64,000 nucleotides of DNA from the NCBI GenBank assembly GCA_964017125.1, contig OZ024914.1:18169258-18233257 (forward strand), given 5' to 3'. Numbering within the stretch: the stretch's first letter is position 1; every line of letters begins with the position of its first letter. The position numbers and the translations under genes were made by a program. The notes below the pieces were generated by a model. It saw nothing but the letters and a program-made list of their open reading frames with translations. It searched no databases and was not told where the DNA came from. This document shows, piece after piece, positions 48,001-60,800 of this stretch. Source of the DNA: Flabesymbios commensalis (Eukaryota; Annelida; Polychaeta; Terebellida; Flabelligeridae).

Positions 48001-51000
48001 GCCGTGAGTGTAGCCTTGTTGACGGCGTGAATGAACACGGCTCATTAGGCAGGGTATAGTACGAACGGAATAGTTATGTCATGTCACTGTTACACTCTGT
48101 CAGAAGAATTAGCTGCTCAATAAACTGACACGCTGACATTGTACAATACATCAATTTAAACAGGTTGGGGATTTTCTAGCGGCCGATAGTAGGCCTACCG
48201 GTATGTCATGATGATTGATAAATATCTAACGTTACGCGTTAGCGTGTAATACAGATACCCGCTACATGCATGTCTGCAAAATGCACATCCATGCATGCCT
48301 ATGTATATAGGCATACACCACACGGGACAATACCACATGCTTTACCAGTGTTTACTGATGTGCCAATGGCGGGAGTCTAGATGACTGGGTGAACAATACT
48401 TACATTTGAAGAATTTGAATCAAAACATTTAGTAATCCAGCAAATAAAAATCAATTTTAATTCCAAGTTTTTTCGGCAAAAAAATCTGAAAATGGCTATA
48501 GCCATGATTAGCACTTAAAGGGTTAAATAGTAGAAAGGCTAGTGGTAAACCTGTAGATGTAACTAGTGGTGACTGGAAGCAGATGATGTCTCCCAGTGTG
48601 ACATGTCTCTGTGACGGCTGTACAGCGTAGTCCACCACCACATTGACATAATCTACTATACCAGGATGCTGACTGTCCCACACCTAAACAAAACACAAAC
48701 AAACTACATGTACCTGTAGCATAATATAATTTTGATGTAAGTGTGAATCCACCTCAATTCATTGTTTGATTGAGGCAACAACAATTTTGTGAAAATCATT
48801 AAATCCTCATCAAATCATATTGATTTCCCATCCATACACATTAATACTTACAAACAAATTCATGAGGGATTAGTACTGCATTCAGTTACCAATAAAATAA
48901 AATATTAAATGAGATAATTCAAAAGAGACCAGTATTATATCAATCATATAAATGCATTTTTACTCATTATGTGAGGTTGTTTCTGTCATAGATAAATCTC
49001 TTTTACTTCGACCTAGATATAATACAGAGAAATACAACCAGAAACATGTCTCACCTTCAGCACAGTTGATCCTACATTTGTGGCCTTAGCAACAAGACTG
49101 TCATTAGATCCACCGTGACCAATTTGCAGTAAATCAAACCTGAAACAAAACAGTCGTTTTTAAAAGAAAATAAAGAATTAAAAGACTTTAAATTGGGAAG
49201 TCATTGTTAGCTATCTGATTTTATTGAAAAAAATTACAACAAGAATATAAATTCCGATATGAAATTAAAGAGGAATAATAAAAAAAATGTAAAATTATTT
49301 GTACTTTATTGAGTTTAAGGCCTCGCTCACCTATTGGCCCTGTAAAGCACTTTGCTGTTGGTTGCATAGAAATTCTCTCCGACGTCATCATGGAAGCTGA
49401 TGCTAAACTGTAGCGGGGTACCGAGAGGTACAGCCACAAGCCGCTCACCTGACGTGTGAATCACGTTCTCAGCGTTGATCATAAGGTAAGAGATCGGCTT
49501 CACCTGTAATAAAAAATGTCCATTCACATCACTACTCAGTAAACACAAAATATTTGTATAACATTTGTACACTGTCGGGCCGATGTTGTACAAATGTTAA
49601 ACAAAGTTTTGTGTTTACTGGGCACCGCTCTGCAAAGCCAAAAGGCAGTAACTGCTATATTTAAGAAGTGGGCAGTTACTGCTTTTTGGCTTGGTACAGG
49701 TGAGCCTATCTTTTAATTAACCATTTAACCCTTTACCTGCTGGGGACGCGTATATGCATCATCTGGTACATTTTGAACGAAATAATACACTAGAAATGCC
49801 ACAAAAAATAATTATTGTTTTCAATTTGATAAACATGAGAGACATACAGCGCTTCAATATTTTGCAAGAGTTGATACTTTAAAATCAGCTCACAGCATCC
49901 ATTTGATATAGCACACTCAGGTTTGATTTCGTTACATCAGGTAATTTTAATTCATTTAGAGATGTGATTTGTTGCATTAATTCACATCTTAAAGAGAAAT
50001 TGTGATCAAATAGGATTGTAAACATGTCAACCTCTGAAATCACATCAACTAAATACATGTACATGCGAGGTTCCCAAGATCATTGTTTTATTTGCTAATG
50101 AAAGCTGCATTATTTATGTACGGATATTTATATTTATAAAATCTACAGCGGCAAGGTCTATTTCTTTATTATAAATTAATTATGCCAAAACATGAAAATT
50201 GAATACATAACACGTTATTTAAAACATCAGACCATTTTAGAGTAACCCAGCAAACACAAGACACTGAACAAATGCTGGTTTACTGTTGGCCCACCGTCTG
50301 CAACGCTGGCCGAACAGTCAACCAGCATTGGATCAACATCTCGTTTGACAGGGGGGTTTGCATACCTTGATCAGAATAACAATAGATTGATTGACACCGA
50401 AGTCTTCATGTGAGGTGATGAGCAAGCTGGCCTGTCCACTCTGACCAGCAGACAACAAGTGACCGGTATCTGTTACCATGACAACAGGCTCCTGCCAACC
50501 TCTCTGGCCGTCTGAGTCGATAACAGAGAAAGTGACGAGCGCAGAAGACCCTTCTCTGTTAAAAAAATTAAGTGATATATATATATGATATAGTGTGCCC
50601 TCAGAGCTAAAGGGTCCTGTCTGCCACTCCAGTGCAGAAGACATTTCAGCTGAAATCAGATGAAATATATAATTACACAAGAGCACACTCGATAATAGCC
50701 CGCCGCCGAATTATGATAAAGAAAGTAAAGACGAATGTCATCACGTAAATAACAACGCAAGATATAAATGGTATGTTAAACCAGCCGCTTTTCAAGTTAT
50801 CGCGCCCACAAGGTCAAATTATGGGCGTAAAATAAATGTGAAAAATCGCAATAAGTCGACCATTTTGATTTTTTTACCGGCCATTATTGAGCTTGTCCAA
50901 GAACTGCTTATTAGTAACATGCATAACAAACTTGAAGAGGATACTTGTGAAAATGTTGAAGTTATCGTGCCTACAAGGTAAAATTATTGACGTAAAATGA

Positions 51001-51789
51001 GAAAAATCGCAATAAATCGGCCATTTTGAATTTTTTTTCAGCCATTATTGAACTTGTCCAAGAACTACTTATTAGTAACATGCATAACAAATTTGAAGAG
51101 GATATGTGAAAAACATTTCAAGTTATCGCGCCCACAAGGTCAAATTATTGACGTAAAATGAGAAAAATCACAATAAATCGGCCATTTTTTTTTTTTTTCA
51201 GCCATTATTGAACTTGTCCAAGAACTACTTATAAGTAACATACATAACATATTTGAAGAGAATATGTGAAAAACTTTTCAAGTTATGCGCCCACAGGGTC
51301 AAATTATTGACGTAAAATGAAAAAAATCGCAATAAATTGGCCATTTTTTTTTTTTTTTAGGCCATTATTGAACTTGTCCGAGAACTGGTCATCAGTAACA
51401 TGCATAACAAATTTGAAAAGGATATGTGAAAAACTTTTTAAGTTATCGCGCCCACAAGGTCAAATTATTGACGTAAAATGTGAAAAATCGCAATAAATCG
51501 GCCATTTTTTTTTTTTTTTCAGCCATTATTGAACTTGTCCGAGAACTGGTCATTAGTAACATGCATAACAAATTTGAAAAGGATATGTGAAAAACTTTTC
51601 AAGTTATCGCGCCCACAAGGTCAAATTATTGACGTAAAAGGTGAAAAATCGCAATAAGTCGGCCATTTTGAATTTTTTTTCAGCCATTATTGAACTTGTC
51701 CGAGAAGTGGTCATTAGTAACATGCAAAACAAATTTGGGAAGGAAACATGAAAAACATTTCAAGTTATCGCGCCCACAAGTAAATGTTA

Positions 51790-51822
<33 letters not shown>

Positions 51823-54800
51823 ACGCCGAACTTCAATTGCAATAGCCCACCTTTTTTAATTAAAATTAAAAGGCGGGCTAACAAGGTATCCAGTTTTAAC
51901 AAAGGCACAACAATCACATACTATAAGATACACAATTTGAATACACCATAATCCTCATGCTGCTCTCACACATAGGCGAATATGCTTGCGAATGTGCTTA
52001 CGAATGAAAAGATTTGACATTCGCTCAAAATTCGCAACACTCGCCGAGTACTTGTAAGCGTTTGTAACAAATTCGGAACGTTCGCAAGTCATTCTCCACC
52101 TGCTTACGAATATCGGCCAATTTAGGAAGCGTCTCCTAAATTTCAGCAAATATTGCGAATGCTGTCATATGCCGTCAATATTCGTAAGCATTCGCAAGCC
52201 ATTGATAATGTTGGTAAGGCATTCAAAAGCATTTGCAGCGTTCGTAAGGCATTTGCAAGGCGTTTGTCGTTTCCCATTCCTTGCAAATGTCTTACCACTG
52301 TTAAATTCAAGAAAACAATGAGCCCAGCATCATATTCACTCCATATTTATACCAATCGCAGCCTCGTCATCAAATATTCGCATCATTCGCAAGATATTCG
52401 CATAATTCATAAGTACGTTTGTAAGCCCATTTGTAAGCATTTGTAAGCATTCATAACATTCGCAAGTCAGTCGTAACATTTATTCTTAAGCCCAATTGCA
52501 CCATTTGCAACAATTGTTAGCAATTCATAAAACATTGGCAAGCAGTCGCAGTGCATTTGCAACATATTCGTAAGGAGAGAGATGACTGAGGTGAAAATAT
52601 TCGCTATCTATTCACAATTTTGGGCGAATTCACTGCGAATTTCAAAGATACATATTCGCTGGCATATCCGCCTATGTGTGAGAGCAGCATTAGCAAAACA
52701 ACAGTAATATTTTAGCAGCTTACTATTAGGACAAATAATCAAAAGATATCGTCACTTTTATTTTATGTCTGACTCCCGTCAAATGGTCGAAATGTTGTTG
52801 TGTAACAAGATAAAAATAATGACGATTAGTTTTATCTTGTTCTGAATTTTCTTTAATTAATTTATTTCAATAGAAATAGATACAGAAAGTTCATATAAAT
52901 GAAATAAAGTTTGACAAAAACGCGTCTTAGGTGTATTGCGGATCAAATTATGATGCTGCCAAAGTGGTAGAAATGGATGAACAAAACATTTAAGCATCGT
53001 AATTCTGAGTTGCAGTGTTTATTGGCCATTTACACCATAATGTAAGCCACCAATAACATTCTAATTATATTTTACATTTCTCTTGTGTTTACCTGTTAGT
53101 CCTGACCAGGGTGTCAGTGTTGGGAGTCATGATGATTGTACCATCACACAAAGTTGGTGTGACTAGTCGCAGTTTCTCAAACACCTGTATCTGAATGTCA
53201 TCGGAAAGCTCACCACCGTTAGCAATCTGTATGTTACTGTTATCTGATGCTCTTACAGTCACTGTCACTGTCACATGACCTGTTTCCTCAGCAAATAACC
53301 TCACTGCAAAATTATTGTCTGGTGTCGGCTCTATTGTACTCTAAAAAAATATGATAAAAAAGTTTTGCGAATAACCATTTTCCTATTACCAATATCATTA
53401 TATGTTATGTCATATAAAATATAATAAAGTCAATGAATAGTTACCGTACATATCATATGCATGCATCAACACATTTACTTACTTATGCATCACACATATA
53501 TATATATATATAAATACACACATAAATAGATATGTGATAAAAATATGATGTGTAGCTCTGCAAAGCCAAAAAAGTTAGAAGCAACTAATTTTTGCTTTGC
53601 ATGTCATATTTGTACAAGCACATAATAAATGTGAGATATATGCAGGATACTGAAAAAAAGGATCAGTCATGTCTGTGGCAATTTTGCAATATTCAAGTTT
53701 TGGTATAAAACATTTCTTTTTCTCCTATCTTTTCAACAAACACGAGTACAGGCATCGCATGAGACTTACTTTGTAAAACAGAGGTCTGACTGTGGCCACT
53801 TGTCGACTGCTTACTCTCCATTCAAATTGTAGAGGTGGCGATGAACTGCCAAAACTGAATGGTGTCTCGTTCTCATTAATACCCATCACATAAATAGGCA
53901 TCTAAAAAAAACATAAAAACATGCACAATGTACTATGCTTTGGGAATTATGACATAAAACTTTTAAGACATAAACTCAAAAAAAATTGTGAACCATTCAG
54001 GTGACAATGATTACCTGTGTCCCCGTCTGTAGGCGTTTGAGAGGTGCAAAGATTTTAATACCCTCCAGCTGTACCACATTCACCGTCACTGAATCCTGGT
54101 AAATGAAACAAGTTTTACTTTACTTTCAATTGTAGTCCACCTGTAGTTAAAATCATTCCATAAGGAAATGTAAACAACTAATTGCCATTATATATATATA
54201 TTGGGGCATTAGGATTTATAATCATTTGTTTTAAGTAATTCAAACACTACACTGTTAGAATGTCTTGTAGTCTTTACAATCCAAACATGAAGTTAGGTTA
54301 CTTATCAATAGAAACACTGACTATTTTTATATAATTTGTGATTGCATTGATCCTATACAAGGAGGATCTAGAAGCAAAAGATTAGATAATTAAAATTTTC
54401 AACACCTTCAAGTTGTGTCTCGCTACTGCCACTAACAACTTGAAGTGGGGGAAAAATACATATTTGTCATATTTCAGTGCAACATTTTATTAATTGAGCC
54501 TGCAGATTTCTACTTTAAATTGTTATTAGAAACAAGAATAATATGTTGAAAAAAGAGAGCAATAGTTGTGACTACACATAAAGGACTAGTAACTAAGCAT
54601 AAAATGATCACTGACCTGAGAATAAACGACAACACCAGACTCAGTGTTAAGGCCCACAGCTTGCCCGCTCACACGACCGCTTCCCAAATCCTCGGCAGTG
54701 ACTAGACCACTGCTGGACACACTGGCTACGTCCTCGTCCTTCATGGAGAACTCTATGGTGGACTCTGGTTGTGGGCCACCGTAAGCCAAAACCTGAAAAC

Positions 54801-57800
54801 ATATCCTATGAATGTAACAGTTGCCATTCTCAGAAACCTTTGTACTGAGATTTAAAAAATAAAAGATGGTAGCAACGCTAATCCACCATCATGCTAATAT
54901 ATACATCAACCCTTGCACCACTACAGCACTGATGTTGTTTGAAATAATCTTATTGTCTTATGTTTTGAAGTTGTTTAAACAGTTGATAAAAGTGAAACCT
55001 GTCCTACATCTGTGACACTGATATATTGTCCCTCGGATATTGAAGGGGTGTATCTGCCACTTTACAAAGTGGCAGATACACCCTTTCATATCCAAGGTGA
55101 CAATATGTTTCACAAATCAAAGTAATTTTCAGTCCCTTGAGGTTGTGGATCTTATGGATCGCAGTACCCAGTAAAAACAAATCATTTGTATAACATTGTA
55201 CAAATGTTGGACCAACATCGAAGATGTAGGGGCCATCGTTGTACAAATGTTATACAAATATTGTGTCTACTGGGTAGCGAAGGACAACTCCAAGTGGGTG
55301 AAAACTTGTAGTTCAGAGCCTTAAGGGTTATCCCTGTAAACACTGATCATTTAAACAATGTTCTTTTAATTTTGGGTCAGCGTTGTAGACAATGGGCCAA
55401 CATCAAAACAACACTGGTTAAACGTATACTCCATCACATGTTTCATTTCAAATTTACATGTAACGCTATATTTGTACTTGGATACCGGTATTCACCTAGA
55501 AATGGGAATTTCTGTAGCAATTCACATCTCAAGGTGAATGAAAATGATAACAAAGACCTGGGTGCTAGGAAAGTTAAATAAATTCATGAAAATTAGACCA
55601 AATTTTGAATATCAATTTATAGATTGTGTAGAAATATCTTGGTAAAACAAAACATATTGTATTTTATGGTACAACACCATATATTGCTGTAATGCCTAAT
55701 GTAGATTTCAGAGCTATTATCTTGCATATTGTCACATTGTTATCATATTGTCACCATGGCATTAAAGGGTTATTTCACAAAGCAGTACATATGACCCTTT
55801 TATACCAAGGTGACGATATAGTCACTTTTGCCCATATACAAAATATATTTTAATATTCATTGATGTTAAATGCAGTTTATTAAAATGAAAAGAAATAGAA
55901 CCGCACCACTCCTCCCTTAGCAAAAAAAGCTCTTCATGGTTTAATGAAATAAAAGATCCTTTGCGTCTTTCTGCCACCAGTCAGTATTGTTTAGAAGACT
56001 CTCTGGCTAATAATGATAAGCGGAAGACACTGCATATTTACCCATATTAGTATTAGCATGGCCTTTTAGATTATGGTATTGTTTAAATACCAAAAAATAT
56101 GGGTAGATGGGGTGTATTACACATCAATGTCTTGTTCTGTAATGTGTTTGTTCTATTTTTATAAAATTGTCAATTCTAACAAAGAAAAACCATTTTTAAG
56201 CCCTATGTTAATAAGATTTTAAACAAGAGCAAAATTGATAAAGTTGTGAACAAAACACTTAAATGCAGGGTTTCCGCCAGGGGGGGGTCCGGACCCCCCC
56301 ACTCAGCACCACAGGGGGGGGGGGGGCCCCGCCCCTTTTGGACCCCTCCTCTCAAACATTTCTGGCGGAAACCCTGAAATGTGAAGCCGGCATATAACGC
56401 AAAGAGTGGGAAACACAACAAAATCCCTATAGTTTATAATCCAGTAGTTTCTGAAATAATGAACATAATAAATTAAATTATTGGAAGAAAGACTAATTAT
56501 TGGAAGAAAGACCAATGGGATGGGAAGAAATTGAGCACAAAGAGGCAAGATGATGCCATATTCCCAACATATTTCATTACTGCTGAATTGCTAGCACTAC
56601 CCACTGCAAAATTCTCATAGGTGGGGGTAAGACAGATTTGTCGGGAAACATCAATAATGGCATTTGGCGAGGTTGTGCTTCATTGGGAAGTGCCTCAAGT
56701 TCAAGACAAGGTCACCTCAGGTTCATTTCAACGTCAAGCCAGCAAACGGGTGGTGATGAGTATACTCTGAACTGTTGGTATAGGTTTTTTTCTAACAAAT
56801 TACTGAATACAGCTTATACATACACATAACTTGTCGATGTATCTATTGTTCAGACAGAGTTTGAAATAAAATGGTATTTCTTCTGTGAGAACACAAAATA
56901 TTATGATATGCATCAAAAATATTCCCATGTTAACTTTTCACCTGATTTAGATGTAAGCCATGCATAAAAAATCAGCAGCAACCCAACCCTCTTCAACAGT
57001 TATTATATCCATTTATACAGCCACTTGGATTTTAGTAAATTAATCAGTGTATATAATAAAGAAATTATTACTATAATATCCGAAAATGATTAAATATCTA
57101 ATAGCTGTTGAATAGGTAAATAGTTTATAACATACTATTAGCCCTTTTTGTCCTTTTACACTAATCAAACAGGTAGATTTTATGATCTGAACTGTCATGA
57201 TAACTAGAAAGAGTTGTTCGGAAACGAACACGAAAGCAGCAGACCTTTATAACCAGTCGCCTATTTCAAATTTGATATAGCTCAGCAAACTTTCTCAAGG
57301 TTTATATTATATTACCGCTTTAGCTAATATGCAAGATTTCTGAGATAATGAGAAAAAAACGATTAAAAAGGACCGTAAGTCGGCCATTTTGGATTTTATT
57401 TCTGTGAAATTTTTCATAGGTTATCCTTGTGAGTCTTTACATTTAGTTTTATGTGCATGGTCCAGCTAATTTACTTTGTTTTTGAGTTGCGTAAATATTG
57501 CTAAACTAATTAAATTCAAAAAGGCCGCTAGATCGCCATTTAAAAATTGTTTGCTCCCAAAAGTTAATCAGATCATTGGCTGACATAGCTGTGCATATTT
57601 GCCAAATAAAAAGAAGATTTGCTAGACTTTTTTTCCTGAAACACGCTAACAAATATTTCTTTGTTAGTGGCCCTAGTAATTAAAGGGTTGATTATATGGA
57701 ATCAAAATGTCCCCAAAAATTTCACCGGTGGTATTTGATGGCTATGTGAAATATGAGGAAGCAGAAGTTCATAGATCAGCTATCATGCGAGATTTCCGAG

Positions 57801-60800
57801 ATAATGAGAAAAAAAAATTTAATGGTGGACTCGCGGCTATTTTAGATTTTATTAGTGCGAAATTTGTCATGGGTTATCCTTGTGTGAGATATTACATTTT
57901 GTTTTATATTTATGGCCCAGCTATTTTGCATTTTTTGAAATTGTTTGCTCCCAAAAGCTAATCAGGCTATTGGCAGACATAGCTGAACAAATCTGCCCAA
58001 TTAAAAGATCTGATGAAAACATTTTCCTGAAATGTGCTAACGAGCGTTTCTTCGTTAGTGGCCATAGTAATTAAAGGGTTAACGATATGGAGATCAAAAT
58101 TTCACAAAAACAATTCCCCAGTGGTATGGGCTATGTAAAGTATGAGGAAGCAGAAGTTGATAGATTAGTAGTTATCTTGAAAACAAATAACTGCGGGGGC
58201 GACGGACCGTGTGCAGTAAGAAGCCCGCCTTGGCGAGGGCTGCTTAATAAGTAGCTGGCTCAAAATAAAGAATATGATGTTACTTGTATGTGTGAATATG
58301 AAGCTGAAGCTCATTTTACAATAAGACCATTCACCGTCTAGATAGAGTATACATACCTCAGAGACCCAGACAGAACTCATCTGTTAATTTTTATCTCATT
58401 AGATATCAATACATGTGGAAACAGAACAGAAATATTTTGCTTACTTCGAGCTAGATCACAATGTAAATTATTTTGTGATATTACGTTTCATTTAAAGTTG
58501 AAATTGCTGACAAAATAACCAAATTCAAACTAAAGAAAAAAAAATTAGTTTTTCAGCTTACGTTGTGGCTGGCTCTCCCATGGTGAAAATAGAAATACAT
58601 CTAGAAAATTTCAGTTAAAATTTCCAGAGTGAAAATTCAAAATGTCATAACTGAAATATTATTGAAAATCTTTTAATACCAAACTCATCTTTTAGTCAAT
58701 ATATTTTTGTCTAACAAATCAAGCGGCAAATATGGAGGCAGAATGCAGTAGCTGAGATCAGCAGGCAAAACGTCATAACTAACATAACTTTAGTAGATAC
58801 GCCAGTACATGCCTTGCATTCAAACTGTAGGTAAGTTCAACTGAGAATGGTTTATAACCAGCATAATGTATTTGTTGTGGCACGAGTATGAGGACCTTGG
58901 TAAGGTATGGCAATTTCACACCAATCACCTGTCTGCCGGAGAGAAATTAAAGATTAATTAACATATCTCAGAAACTGCACTGAGATATGACTACACCTGT
59001 CAATAACTGACGTGGGTTGAAACTAGGGTGTGAATAACTTACCTGGAATACTGCTCCTGTCAGTAAAGTTATATTCCGAGGATCAAGCCTAAGGGGTGGG
59101 AAAACCTGCAAATATACCACAACAGATCTCACCTTACTCAGATATAATTTGAAAAAAAAAATGATTCAATAGGAAATGTCAATAGCTTCAATTTAAGATA
59201 TTATAATATCACTTGTCTATTTTGTAAAATAGGGTAATTTTTATCCACTGCGAGATAGGTATTCGGTATCAATTCACATCCAACAGTGAATAAAAATAGG
59301 TAAAAAGTTAAACACACAGTTCACAACAAATCTATGATTTTCTCTGCACTTTGCAATTGATAACTTCAGTTACAATTACATTAGTTCATATTTCTTTGAA
59401 TACATATTATATTAGTCACTGATATTCAGCAGCTTTATTCTGGCCGTTAAGTTTAAAGATGTAATAATGTTATCCTGTGTACTGCCGAGTTGTCAGTTAG
59501 TACTTTCCATGCATTTCAAGTTGGGAGTTACAAACCCAATCTTCTGCCTCAAATAATGAAAAATGTTTCTATTTGTGAAAAAATAATATTTTAAAAGTAT
59601 TTTTCAACAAGCTTGAAATCATATATAGTGGGCCTAGAATGACAAGTGTTAAAATTCACCAGCAATATGTTATATGAAAAGTTATAAAAACTGTCCCTGT
59701 ACCTGGATCATTTGTGTTTTACTGCTGATAGGCTTATGATGTTTCTCGTCAGTAACAAATGCCAGAGATGTGCGTCCGAGAGACACTCCTTTCACTATGT
59801 AATGTGCAGTGTAATCATCATCCATTTTCTTGGGGCTTGGTCTTTAACAATTCAATTCAGCTTTTTTCAATCAGTATGTTATTATTCAAGTAAATTTTCA
59901 GGTCACACTTATATATTTAGCTTATATAAATCATGATAAACAGAATTCATCAAGGTCCAAAAACTGCATGCATTTGACTTTGTATATGTGTTATTAAAAT
60001 TAAAACTTTACTTCACAGTCCATATAAGGTTTCAGCCAGGGGGGGGGGGGGGGGGGGTTGGGGCGGGGTAGTCCGGAACCCTCCACTTATTTCAGTTGAA
60101 ATAGGCCATTTTGGGCACTAAAAGTTAAAAAATCTGATTGTTTTTCTCCTGGGGGAGAACCCCCAGACCTCCCCACCCATTTTTGACCCCCCTCTCAAAA
60201 TTTTATATTGCAATTCAGCAGAATGCGGGTAGAAACCTAATAAATAGTCGATTAGATCACAGCTGTAGGGAGTAAAATGAGCGTTTGAACATCAAGATTT
60301 GCAAATGTTTGGTCTGAAATTAAAAAAATATCAGTACCGAGTAATTTTTACCCACTTGGGGAGTTGTGGGTGAAAGTGGGTAAAAATATTTTTTTCAATT
60401 TAGCAGTTTAAGGGTTAACTATATTGCCACGAAATGTTGGGAGTAACGTTGGTCCACCATCTGCGATATCGACCCAACATTACTCTAGGCTTAGTAGCCT
60501 ACAATCACTGAGGAATCACCTGAGAGCTATGATATCACTGCCCATTTTGTGTGTTAGATGCATCAGTGAGAAATGTTTAGCGGGTATCAGGTTGTTGCTC
60601 ATATCCCGCACCTGAACATGGGCTTCAATCTCTTTATGTTGCTCCACCTGAAAAAAAAACAGTAGCATTCTCAGAAAATACGACAATTTATAACATTATA
60701 CAAAATTTAGGTCTAATCAAAGCTGGTTTAATATCTGGTGCTCAACATTAAATCAGTTTGTTCCTTTCTTTTGTTTGCTAGTTTGAAGCTGTTACATGTA

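Noticed and set aside
50799-51780. Regular ~160-bp repeats as a possible CRISPR array
   Set aside because: Units are contiguous tandem repeats without short repeat/unique spacer structure, in an animal intron, with Helentron-like ends.
57707-57961. 84-codon frame in the NUP210 intron
   Set aside because: It lies in the Hel-4 tandem unit, and the matching stretch of the neighbouring unit is not open in the same frame.
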